From: Bimuria novae-zelandiae CBS 107.79
Taxonomy: Eukaryota; Ascomycota; Dothideomycetes; Pleosporales; Didymosphaeriaceae
Direction of reading: 5' to 3'
DNA length: 64,000 nt
Assembly: GCA_010015655.1 (NCBI GenBank)
Contig: ML976707.1
Coordinates: 1-64,000 of the forward strand
Numbering within the stretch: position 1 is the first letter of the stretch; each line of letters begins with the position of its first letter. Positions 10,280-20,960 of this stretch are shown here, piece after piece. A program made the translations under genes and the position numbers. Below the pieces are notes generated by a model that was not told where the DNA came from, made no database searches, and saw only the letters and a program-made list of their open reading frames with translations.

Positions 10280-13200
10280 GTTTTAGTCCTCCAGCACAAG
10301 ACATTGCGGTCAGCGTTCTTTTAGCATAGAAATGATGCATTGAAGTGTATCATTCTTCGCCGAGCTACCTGGGCCTTTTTATCCCCGAGCGCTACGTGGA
10401 AATACTTCCGACCTTTTAACTGTGAATGTGAACATCCTAGCACTGTACTGACTAATTCCCCAACCTTCTGAGTCCATTCCCGGAGCATTTCCTCCGTGGT
10501 AAAAAGGTTCTCAACAACGCAATCCAACAACAGGCACACATAATCTGGAACAGTCCACTTTCATTCCACAGCACACCAAACGGAAGGTATTGCTTGAGGT
10601 GATCATTCTTTGGATGCTCCGTGGTTTCATAAAGACGGAAAGGGGAATTTGGAGGTGCAGCATAGAGTCGCGTAGGCTTTTTATTCAGACTCCGCACGCG
10701 CGAACATGCCAACAAAAGGTTTCCACTTTAGTTCCTCTTCCAGAACATGATGTCTTTGATGAATTGTTTAAGTCTTTCCGCTGGTAGGAAAGCAAAGTGT
10801 GAAGATTCCAAGAGAGCACGAGGGGGAGTATATGTAGCCGTACAAGCCTTGCCCTAGAAGAGCCATGACATCAAGCCGGACATCTTTTGAACACAGCGCG
10901 CTACCATGACTTGTTTAAGTATGATTTTGCTCGCCAAACATACGATGTACTCAGGGTGTTTTTAGTGCTCTCAAGAGCGGACACATTTGCAGCCGTCTTT
11001 CGTGATTTAGTCTCTCACCACAGACATGTCGAATTTGCATTCGAATTTAGACTCGGGAAAGCAAAGCGAAGTGTGTGAAGAACTCTCGACAGCCCGAGAG
11101 AGGTTTTATACACGATCGCCGCTCCTTAGCACATACCGGTGCCTGGCGCCGTCTTGTAGCGAGATTCATAAGATGCAAATGCTCGGCTGTCGGAGCCCAA
11201 GATCCACATAAGCCTGTCCACATCTGCCTTTAAGTTTCCCAAGGAGAACGGCTCTCCATCACCACTTCCGGGAGAGATTTCTGATTCTCAATCCATACGC
11301 ATTCCACATAGCGAGGTCAAGTGAGGTCATAAACTGGTATACAGCTCTTGGGTTATCGCGGTATCAGTATCTGAGTCCCTCCAGGCCGGCTTTTGAGGCA
11401 CCTTTCTTAATCACTTTCCAGCCTCACAGCATGCTTTTTCAAGTTCGGGTTTTTGGATACGCGCATCGCATTTCGCTCCCACGTTGAGTTAAGTCCACAA
11501 GCTCCACCTCCATGGAGTGTTCTTGATTGCTTTTGGTCCTGACTCCAACCACACATCCACATGTATGATATTCGTTTTGAGAAAGCAACCACATCGCTCC
11601 AGTTTCCAGTTTTTTCAGTGCCCAGAGTGTCTCCATTGATCATGGGTTCGTATATTTGTGGTCCACCTCCAACCACCGCACATGGTTCAATGTGGTCAGG
11701 GTTTCAAACAAACCCATTGATGTTTGGTACAATCGTTTTGGTCTCCTCCAGCGGCACCGCACATGGTTCTCATGAAAATCCCTTTTTCGACAAGCCCCTC
11801 GCTCCGAGCTGATAGATGCAAAGTTTCCGTCTCCAGCGCCTCCATACGAGTTCTTGTGTGCTGGTTTGTTCTCCACCCCCTCACCGCATGAAGCTGCTCT
11901 CTCGAGTTTTGGACAAGCACATACCCCAGTCGACTAGGAATTTCTAGTCCTCCGTTCCAGTTATTCATGACGTCCTCTCAAATTTTCTTTTTGTTCACCG
12001 CTAACTGCACAACACATGTGGGCAACGAGTGGTTTTTTTTTTTTTTTTTTGGAAAAGCACATGGCACAGTTGTCTTTCAACTTGGTTCTCCGTCCCGGGC
12101 CCTCCATTTTCTACACCTGGTGTATCACAGTTGCCATCCAGCCACACCCCATGACACATCCTTTCGTTCTTTTAGACAGGCACATTATGCTAGAGCTTCG
12201 TGATTTTATTCCTCCCCCTCCAACTCTACCATGTCCAACACTTAGCGAACCTTTGTAGTCCTTCTGGTCCAGCACCATCCTCGTTTTCCTTGTCCCTTTG
12301 GACAGCCGTCTCATCGCTCTTGTGTGATGTTGATTTTTACCCCCCCAGTGCACCGCGCGTCCATGTCGCATGGCCTCAAAAGGTTCGATTATTTTCTGGC
12401 CCCGCTCCACAGTGCCACAGCACGCATTTGTGCAGTCAATGCAAGTTTTAGAAAGAGAGGGGGGGCACATCAGTGCACCTTCCGCCATTTTGTTCCTCTC
12501 CTCTCTCATAGAGGAGAAGTCGCCATCAGAACTTGCTCAGTGATTTTAAGACAAGCGGGAGTCCAGACATGCCGATATTATCTCGTGGTTTCGGCGAGAA
12601 GCATATAATCGTAGATGCGTCGTTTTGAGTCCCCCAAGGCCGCCCTCATCACAAAGTGCTTTCTCGGGTTTTCTCCTGCTGCCCCGCACCCACATCGCCA
12701 TTGAATCATGATTTTTGAGTCCTCCAGCCGCGCGGATATAGCCCAGACATCGAACCTTTTTTAGTCCTCCCAAGCCGCACACATTCACTGGTTGGAATGC
12801 TGTTCGAGTCCCTCCAGCCCAGCACACATAGTGCATCATCTGTCCTGTTTGAGTCTCCCAGCGCCAACCACACATTGATCTGCTCTTAGGCACTTTCAGC
12901 CCTCCCACCCAGCACACATAATCCTGTCTTGCTTTCTGGGTACTCCGAGCCGCACACATGCACTTGTTGCGTAGATCTTTAAGTCCACCCAGGACCCACG
13001 CACATGCACCTAGGCTGGTGTATTTTAGGCCCCGCACCAGCGCACACATGTCCCATACCGTCCTTCGTTTTTAGTCACCCCAGTCCGCCCAGCCCATCAG
13101 ACACCACTCCATATCTTTTTAGACCTCCCAATCCGCACCCATGAGTTCCATCACGCTCCCTTTTTGTCCCCCACTCCCAGTCCACTCCCTTTCCACCATT

Positions 13201-13430
13201 CTTCGGTTTGTTTTAGCCCTCCCAGTCCGCCCCCGTATCACCGCTCCTCAACGTGTTTTAGTCCCCCCTCTCCCTCCAACCCACTTCCATACCCAAAAAC
13301 CTCAGCCTTTTTTAGTCCACCCTCCCAGCTTACACCCATCAATCGGGGACGAGGGGCGTTTTTAGTCACCCTCCCAACCACACACATGCGATCTTGTTCC
13401 AGATGATTTTAGTCCCCGACCATGCTCTAC
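10280..13430. repeat. Degenerate tandem array, about 45-bp unit, conserved core plus variable half
   Basis: Best seen at 12620-13430, where a core close to TTTTAGTCCTCCCAGC followed by CNCACACATG recurs 18 times. AGTC anchors lie near 12628, 12718, 12763, 12807, 12852, 12898, 12982, 13027, 13073, 13121, 13215, 13260, 13314, 13364 and 13411, with weaker units between; spacings run 40-54 bp, mostly 44-47. About 25 bp of each unit is conserved and about 20 bp is unrelated between units. Cores become rarer and more diverged leftward (11946, about 11741, about 11661, 11009, 10964), the farthest clear one at 10285. The array is GC-balanced and shows none of the RIP-like decay of the transposons. 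It is not a known transposon terminus or a coding repeat family that I recognise. Confidence 0.7.
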
Positions 13431-13774
13431 GGGGTTTTGAAATTTTAGTACTGAAGACTGCTGAGAAGTGTGGTGAACTTTTGACGGCGAAGGAGTGGGT
13501 TATATAGACAGGGTGTGCTGGGGAGGGTTGGGATGACGGTGGTGGTGGGAGCATCAGTAGAGACACATAGTGCGTTCTTGAAAACCACGCTGGGATAAAA
13601 GGAAAACAGCGCGACTTGACTTACGCCGCTATGACTAGAACTAGCGGATCTTGCTCGAGAACACGATCACATAATTTGAACCCATTCGATAGATCTAGCT
13701 ATTCCCCGAAGGCCATTCCACCTCCCATGCCCAGCACATCTGCTCTGAAACCCACTTCTCATCCCCTCCCCCTA
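13431..13774. other. Spacer between the tandem array and the aminopeptidase gene
   Basis: This holds the 3' flank of the M18 gene (minus strand) and a possible minus-strand promoter for the array (TATATAA at 13499-13505). No gene is seen. Confidence 0.4.
13499..13505 (-). promoter_or_regulatory. Possible TATA box reading into the tandem array
   Basis: On the minus strand TATATAA lies about 90 bp upstream of the first array unit (core near 13411). The distance suits a fungal TATA element, so the array could be transcribed on the minus strand. Nothing else supports a promoter here. Confidence 0.25.
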
Positions 13775-15655
13775 CTACACCTTGAACTCTGCATCCACGC
13801 TCTCAAACCTCTCCAAAAAGCTCTGAAAAGCAAAAACGCCCAACCCCGGATCCAAGCTCCCCGTCATCGCCCTAATACTATGCATACTCAACTGCGGAAT
13901 CCCACAATCAATCGCCCGAATCCCCGTCGCGGCGCTCAACATCGGCCCTACAGTCCCGCCACTCCGACTATCATTCCTAATCTGAAATACCTGCAACTTA
14001 GGGTCCTGCTTGCGCGTTCCCACATCCTTATCCACACAGCGCTGCAGGATAGCGGTGGAGACGGCATCCGTCGTCATATGCGCGTTCGGATCCGCGGAGA
14101 CGGCAGGTCCGATGTTCAAGCGTGGGGAGTGGTTCTCGAGGTACGCGTTGAGGAAGTTGGGGTTGACGGCGTGGATGACGTCGCTGGAGACGAGGAAGGA
14201 GTTTGCGTAGGTGCGGGACACAAGGCTGCGGACGGCTTTTGTGGCGAACGAGTCGACGATGCGCTCGACGATGGTGGGGAGGAAGTTGCCGCGGGCGCCC
14301 TGGCGGAGGAGCGAGCCGACTTCTTCGTCGTCGAAGAGCGCGACGATCTTGATTTGCGAGGAGTCGATGGGTGAGGTGTTGAGCAGGGCTTGGACGGCGG
14401 CCCACGAGCAGAGCTTGTCGTCGATGCGGCCGGCGAAGATGAATTCTTTCCCGAGGCCGCCGAGCTGCGCGGGCTGGACGTCGAAAAGCTCGAGCTCCCA
14501 GTTTACTATGCTTGAGTCTGGTGTTGTCAGCGAACGTGTTCGGAGAGCGACTCAGTTGCACTTACAATCACGGACGCCCAATTCTTCACTAATGGCCTTG
14601 ACGAGCCTGGCTGGCTGCGTCGCTGCAAAAGTGCCCTCGCCGCCCAAAACGCTCGTCTTAAACTCACCCTCATCCGTCTTTGAAGAGCTCCTGAACTCAG
14701 AGTTGTCAAGGCCTACGATGGGTACCATCTGTGTCTCCTTGTTGAACGGTCCCTGGGCGGCAGCGCCGAAGTGCGGCGCCAGCGTAGGAATGCGGGCAAT
14801 CGGCCAGTCCAGCTTCACCAGCTTCGTTGCAATCTTCCCGTTCTCCTTGACCAAGACACGACCACCGATACCGAGATCGCGATCCCACCAAGTCTCGTTC
14901 AAGCCCCCCGCATACGGTGCTACCCCAAGCTGTACGTAGCCAGCCTTGGTCCGAAGGTTGGACACTGGCTTGAGCTTCGCCGTCAAGGCATCGATATGTC
15001 CTGCGACGATGGCGGCACCATTTCCAGCGACGTATCCATCGCCGATGGAAAAGGCGATGAGCGAAGAACCGTTACGATCAACATAGTACTTTCCACCCTG
15101 CTCCAGCTCCCAGTCGTCGCGCTCGGACAGCTTCTTGTATCCCGCCTTCTCCAGATCCTTCGCAACAGCGTCGACCGCATGGAATACGGTCGGATTCGCA
15201 GTCATGAAGTCGGTGAACGGCTTCGTGTACTTCTCAGGTCCCTCTTTCTCGCGAACCTCCTCCTTCTCGAAAGCTGGTATCTCGGGGATCTTTGGAGGCA
15301 CGGGCGGCGGGCTCTGTTGCTCTCTTGGCTCGTCGTATTCATCATTGATCTCGATCAGATTGGAGGAATACGGCGCTGCGATGTTGTGTCTGTGGTTGTG
15401 TTGGTGGCCGCTCTCCTGTATAGACGCTGGCCTGCGCGCGAACCCATCAGTCGGCTGCTCCCGCGGGTCGGCTTGTAACCTCGCTAGTCGCTGAGCAGGG
15501 TAAGACTGGGCGTGGGCGAAAGGGTTCCTCGGTCGATGCGGTGCAGTTGTTGTGAATGCACGCGATAAGCTTGCGTGACGTGGGACGGGCGGTGGTTCTG
15601 AGTACAGGTCCGCAGTGGACACTGTCTTGCGGAGCGATGGATGATTCTTCGTCAT
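13775..15655 (-). CDS. LAP4: Vacuolar M18 aminopeptidase (aminopeptidase I type)
   Basis: Two exons, 15655-14566 and 14517-13775, joined across a 48-bp GTAAG...CAG intron; 610 residues. The enzyme is a zinc-dependent M18 metallopeptidase that removes N-terminal residues, in yeast inside the vacuole as a dodecamer delivered by the Cvt/autophagy route. Residues 1-140 are proline-rich and poorly conserved. The catalytic domain starts near 143 (YTKPFTDFMTANPT). Visible metal and catalytic blocks are GHIDALTAKLKP (His about 220), AGRIDDKLCS (Asp about 396-397), FDDEEVGS (Glu pair about 428-429) and, near the end, SGGTVGP and QLSMHS. NWELELFDVQPAQ favours the vacuolar subfamily over cytosolic aspartyl aminopeptidase. 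It is longer than yeast Ape1 (514 residues) because of the N-terminal extension, which may act as a propeptide. The start at 15655 is the first ATG giving a plausible N terminus; an in-frame ATG at 15952 exists. Confidence 0.9.
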
Positions 15656-16279
15656 GATGGCTTTCTGGTATGCAGGAAGAGACTCGGGGCGGAGGCTAAA
15701 GACGGTGCAGACGCTGGAAGTGAAGCTGCATGGACAGGTGTGAGGCGCATGTACGTACGCAAGCTGCCTCGGTGGCGTGGCGGAGCGGCCCCAATGCGGA
15801 AAGTATCCGCAACCGCTGTGACCTTCACCAGCACAACAGACTCCTACAATCATGCACACCATTCTCGGCATCATTGGTAATTTATTTTCTACACGAGTCT
15901 TGTGGAACGCATCGTATATAATTCTCGCAAGCTTCCAGTGCCCCAGGTTCACTACTGTGGACGCTCAGGCTTATCCGTCAATGATGTTAGGCAGCAGTGG
16001 CACGCGACTAGTAGACAAAATATTATGGTGCGCACGCAGAATGATCTCGTCCCTCCCTTCCCTTACAATACAGTAGGCGAAGACAGCTTGTTCCAGACTC
16101 TGAAATGTTTGTGCCAGCGAAAACCTTTGTTCAACTGGCTAGAGCATGCAAACTACAACAACGTAGGTTAACGCATGAGTAAACCCAATATTCCACAACC
16201 CGAACTCCTCCCATGACAACGCTGTGAACAGGCAAGTTGGTATAATTAATCGTAAAGCCGTATAGAAGATATGCTGCCG
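15656..16279. other. Intergenic region upstream of the aminopeptidase
   Basis: The 624-bp spacer between two minus-strand genes should contain the aminopeptidase promoter and the 3' end of the inhibitor-2 gene. No additional gene or RNA is supported. Confidence 0.5.
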
Positions 16280-17225
16280 CTACTGGCCGTTGGGCATTGG
16301 CGGCACCTGACCTTGCTGGTCGTCATCGTCCTCGTCGAGCATCTCGGGATGTCTGCGGACATGTCAGCAAGAATATTCGTTTACGATGGGTAGCAACAGG
16401 AATCAAACACATTGCAGACGGATGGTATCTTACCCTAAGAGATTCTTGACGTTCTTCATCTCGTAGTGCTTCTTCCGCAGCTGCTCAAACTTCTCGTGCT
16501 TTTCGCGCTCCTCGGGTGTCATGTGGGCGGTCTCCTCCCCATGATGACCAACATCCCCTACCACGTCAGGCTCCACGATGACGCGCCTCTCGCTCTCCGG
16601 GGTGCGAGAGCTGTTAGCCTCCAGCTCTGGCTCGCCCAGGTCGAAGTCGGGAATGTCCTCAATCTTCTGCTTGCGCTTCTTGGGCTTGTCGTCCAGCTCA
16701 TCGACCTTGATGTCCTCTGCGTTCAGCATCTCGATCTCCTCTTCGTCTTCGGCGGGGTCGTACTGCTTGGCGTACGGCGTCTTGGGCTCGGTGATCTTCA
16801 TCGTGCTGTCCCGCTGCTGCTCGGTGAGAAAGAGGTTGGCCTCGTCCCACTTCAATCGGGGGCTGTTCTCGTCTGCCTGCATACTTGTACCCGACTGGCG
16901 ACGGGACATCGAACCACGGGGGTTTGAGGACGAGCGGCGGTGCGGGCCGGCATTTCGCAGCGTGTTCTCGAAGACGATCTCCTTCTCGGACAGTTCACGA
17001 CCAATGGTGGGACGCTCGTTGGAGATGCTCGGGGCCAGGGGCAAAGGGGCGGCTTCGGTGGTAGGAGAGATCTGGGACGGCGAGCGGTACGAGCTTGAGT
17101 TTTTGAGGATGCCTGTGCTGTTGTTAGCCACGGCACACAGAAGGCGGGGTAAGTGCCAAGAGCTCACCCTTGGGACGCTGTGGGTGCGCCGACGGCGAGT
17201 GTATCTCGGGCGAGTGTTGCGTCAT
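16280..17225 (-). CDS. GLC8: Protein phosphatase 1 inhibitor-2 family protein
   Basis: Three exons (17225-17168, 17112-16434, 16352-16280) give 269 residues, with introns of 55 and 81 bp whose phases agree. The protein binds and regulates the PP1 catalytic subunit and is mostly disordered. The family signatures appear in order: GILKNSSS near residues 20-27, KWDEANL in the middle, KITEPKTPY just after it, and the C-terminal [13 protein letters not shown] with HPE supplied by the third exon. An acidic stretch and a DDDD cluster follow. Yeast Glc8 and mammalian inhibitor-2 have the same order of blocks; the conserved threonine of the TPY block is the usual regulatory phosphorylation site. The first exon encodes only 19 residues and is needed to complete the G of GILK. 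Its promoter lies in the 1.7-kb divergent spacer shared with the 4EHP gene. Confidence 0.9.
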
Positions 17226-18915
17226 AATGGTGGTGGTACCTGAACAGAGACAGTGGGTGGGAGCCGTTTCTTTTGACAGCAGTGCTGCTCCGACACGTGG
17301 ACGACGGTGGTGGGGGGACGGTCGCGCGACGATCAGTCAGCGACTTGCAGAGAGCGCGTGGAAAGGTAGTGAGTAGCCGAAGGGATCGATGGTCAAGGCT
17401 GGTCGCGTGTCGTGAGCGAAAAAGCAGACTCGAGGGGGAAGCTGCAATGGCGATGGAGGGGTTGCTGGTTGCCGTGGTGAAGCGCAAGCCCGAAGCAGAA
17501 AATGACGTAGCTCAATCAACCGCGTTCTCCGCCGAAGGATGGCGAGCATGCAGGAACTAAACCTTATATATGTTATGCAGCAGCCTGCCTATAGTGACCA
17601 TATGGGGAATGACTTGCTCAAGGCAGCTGCGTAAACACATGTGAAGAGGCGGACGACACAGCCGCTCCATACGATGCGCCGGAACACGGCAAGGATGCCG
17701 ATCACTTGCTGTGCGACATGCTGGCTTGCTTGCCAATTGTGTGCATTGATGACTGGCCTGAGGCGTGAATGTAGGATGGGTTTCCACCCACGCCCTCATT
17801 AACGTCAAGAAAGTATGTGAATAGCATCTATTTAACAGAACGAACTGTCTTCTACAAATCTTTTGACCCGCGAAATGGACGATCACATAGTCTTGCAAGG
17901 CTTTCGACGAATTGAAGCCTGAGTCTGCACTGCCATGCACTAAGCACTCGTATCCCAAGGATTGGGTCATTCGAGGCTGCAATGAATGTTCGCGAGGCAC
18001 GGAGATTTATGGCTTGTAGAAATTGGCGTATGGCACTGCGCAGGTCCCACGGCACCTAATACGTGCCCACGGCAATGACGACTCTAAGCTATCACTGTTA
18101 GCGACAGTTGAATTGCAAGTACTTTTTCAAGATCGGATGCATCATCTGCTCAGACTTTGCCTTAGAACGTCACGATCAACCAAGGATATCGCGATGCGAC
18201 AGTGTAGGTCCTGGCTAACTCGGACTACCAGAAGTATAGAGTGTCATCACAGGATGTGTGTGGCTGGGAAGGCATGCACTCACAAAGAGCGCGGGGTGCT
18301 GGGCAACAGCCTTGAGCGCTGCGCGTGACAAAGAAATGTCCCTGCTGTCAGGTCATCACCGCATCATGGAAGCCGACGTGCGGCCCTCGTGATGATGGTT
18401 TTAGAAGAGGGATAGCTGCTCTGGGCCAGCATCGGAGTCGCCAGTCGAGTGGAAGGGGTCGACTGGCGATGATTTGAGTAGAAGGCCGGTGCTGTGAAGG
18501 AAAGGACGGGCGGGCCGCTGCGAGATGATATTTTGCAGAAGAGGGTCCGTGCGCACATGCTAACCGCACCACGCGCGCGTCAACTGCATTCGGAGCTGTG
18601 GCTCGTGGAACGCCACAGACGGTTCGGACCCTCTTAAACGTTTTCATGTCTCCGACGAACCCAAACAACACCACGCCTTCCAAGCTAGCCATCCGTCCGA
18701 CCTTCCGCCTGTATACCCCTCGTAATCTTCATACGTATAAAATTCACATAGCTGCCCCTGCCCAATCGATCCATTTGCTCCCAAGCGACGCAACCGCTGT
18801 CTGCTCCCGGCCACTGGCCCGCCGCTCTGCTGCTTGTTCGCTCTTTTATCCCACCAAGCTTCCAGCAGAGCCTTCCTACTTTGAATTGCCTGTGTTGTAG
18901 TACCAGTAATTGCCA
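17226..18915. other. Long divergent intergenic region
   Basis: The 1.7 kb between the inhibitor-2 gene (minus) and the 4EHP gene (plus) contains several short ORFs on both strands. None has family features or coding-like composition. It should hold both promoters and leaders. An ORF at 18598-18900 lies just upstream of the 4EHP start and could be leader sequence. Confidence 0.45.
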
Positions 18916-20063
18916 ATGGACAGCAAAGACAACCTATGGACCCGACGATCCAAGTTTGTTCCCCGCAACCCCCGCCATGTGTTGTCACAACTGACGGCAG
19001 GCGCGCAGTACAAGCAAGCTTTCACTTTCCACGTCCAGCGGTGATGGAAAGCCCGAACTGCCGCAACGCTCCTTCTCCGCGACCAAACGCTTCGGCGAAA
19101 CCTCGTCCCACGGCGGCCGCAACCCTTTCAATGCCCTTTCACCCATAACCGCTAGCGGACTCGCTTCGCCCACCACTGGTGGCCAAACTGCCTTTGGTCT
19201 TGGATCAGGCGCATTCGCTTCGTTTGGGTCTGCGAGCAAGACACCCAAGACACCAGGCACCGCATTCGATTTCAAATCTGCTACCATGGGCGGGGGACCG
19301 GCAACCCCAACTGAAAAGAAGGAGAGGTTGGCGGGCAAGATTGTGAACAGCGCCCGAAAGGGGTCGCTGTCCACTGCCGCCTCGGAAGAGGCGACGATCT
19401 CTTCGGCACCCTTGGATGTGAACGTGCCTTGGCCGCTCAAGTACACCTGGGTCATTTGGTACCGCCCGCCCACGCCTAAGAACTCGGACTACGAAAAGTC
19501 CACCAAGGCACTGTGTCGGATGAGCACGGTCCAGGAATTTTGGAAAGTCTTCACACATCTTAAGCGGCCGTCAACACTACCTACCGTATCCGATTATCAT
19601 TTCTTCAAAGAAGGCATTCGCCCGGTGTGGGAAGACGACGAGAACAAGCGTGGCGGCAAGTGGATCATGCGATTGAAAAAGGGTGTCGCCGACCGTTATT
19701 GGGAAGAGTTGCTCATGGCCATGATCGGCGGCGAGTTCATGGAGGCAACTGAGGAGGTGTGCGGCTTTGTGCTCAGCGTTAGAAGCGGCGAGGACGTCTT
19801 CAGCATCTGGACCAAGAACGACGGCGGCCGCAACATCAAGATACGGTAAGTCTTCCCATCCCCGCATGAACATACTATGTTCTGACAATCTCAGCGAAAC
19901 CGTCAAACGCGTCTTGAATCTCCCCGAAGGCACCATCATCACCTGGCGCAGCCACGACGAGAGCATCGCCCAACGGACGGCTATCGATCAAGCACGCCAG
20001 GATAAGGTGCACCAGGAGAAGCGGCGACCGAACATCAGCGCGGCCGAAGATTCATCCAAGTAG
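18916..20063 (+). CDS. eIF4E-family cap-binding protein, 4EHP (eIF4E2) type
   Basis: Three exons (18916-18953, 19009-19845, 19895-20063) give 347 residues. The protein binds the mRNA 5' cap; 4EHP-type members usually repress rather than start translation. Residues 1-145 are a Ser/Thr/Gly-rich tail starting MDSKDNLWTRRS. The eIF4E fold begins near PLKYTWVIWYRPP. Diagnostic blocks are EFWKVFTHLKRP, FFKEGIRPVWEDDENK, GGKWIMRLKKG, RYWEELLMAMIGGEF, FSIWTKNDGG and the C-terminal RVLNLPEGTI. The tyrosine-containing WYRPP in place of the tryptophan of canonical eIF4E, plus the C-terminal block, place it in the 4EHP class. The first intron has two in-phase acceptors 6 bp apart (CAG ending at 19008, AAG ending at 19014); the CAG is used here. 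The canonical eIF4E gene must lie elsewhere. Confidence 0.9.
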
Positions 20064-20960
20064 GACGTTTGCGCAGCTCTGTCCTTCGCTCTCCTTCCGT
20101 CATTCTGTTAGCATTGCGTGGCTCCTACCTCGGCTTCTCTGAATAGCGTGCTTCGTTTGATTACCTGGCATTGTTTCACGGCGGCCTTCTTTCAACTCGC
20201 AAGTCTCATTGACTGGCACGAGGCAGACTCTGACGGCTGCATGCTTTCCTTTCTTGAGATTCTGTATTCTACATACCCGTTACTGGGCTTGGGTAGCGTC
20301 CGGTGCTCTGGTTGGTTTAGGGATGCGAGCACTGCACTGCAGGTACTTATGTTAAATGTGAAACGAGTGACGGAAAATGTCTCCACATTATCTATCACGG
20401 CATGAACGACATGTCCGTTTGGATAGCCCACGTTTGAAATGACTTGTGTTTGTATAGAGACCCCTACAGTGGGAACTTGCAAACGTGAGTATGGCAGAGT
20501 CGCATACATGGACCTTTTCAAACGCAACATCCTTCCGGCTGTGTGATGGCAGGGGCGTTCTTTCCTTCGCTAATCCGGAAAGTGCTCCTGCCCCGTTTGA
20601 ACGAACGCATGCGCAGTCTTGATCGCATAATTGTAGGCATAAACAAGATTATTATAAAGAGCACCAGTTTTTCAATGCTGCGAAGAACATGTGCCGCATC
20701 CAGGCACGTAGAGCAGGCTACTTCGTATATAGAGGAAGCTGCATGTTGCCAGAAATCGAGGAACGCTAATCGGACGCGCGACATCTGCACAACCATCATA
20801 GGTGCGCACAGACCACTGTCACAAAGTAGCTCAACGGCGGGCTTCACCTGGGCGTCTTCGCAGTGCAAATGGCTTCTTGGACTTTCCCATGCACTTCCTC
20901 GCTGTATCCCCAAGACCTCGCGCGTCGCCCACGCCCGGCCGCACCGCGCACTAGCATGCC
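20064..20960. other. Intergenic region between the 4EHP and Ulp2 genes
   Basis: A 0.9-kb spacer between two plus-strand genes, presumably the 4EHP 3' flank and the Ulp2-type promoter. ORFs here (20118-20405 plus and 20518-20913 minus) show no family features. Confidence 0.5.

Noticed and set aside
11407..12608. Overlapping ORFs on both strands across the array.
   Set aside because: They arise from the stop-poor repeated core; no family features and no consistent codon use.
12546..13049. Array as a Kex2-processed repeat peptide (fungal RiPP) precursor.
   Set aside because: No signal peptide and no regular KR/KK cleavage pairs; unit lengths break the frame repeatedly. Only an open frame with a loose GGLK period remains.
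12620..13430. CRISPR-like look of the tandem array (repeat plus unique spacer).
   Set aside because: The cores are degenerate, the unit length varies from 40 to 54 bp, no cas genes are present, and the genome is eukaryotic.
14010..15500. Long plus-strand ORFs opposite the aminopeptidase gene.
   Set aside because: They are shadows of the GC-rich minus-strand coding sequence; the minus-strand protein has clear M18 motifs.
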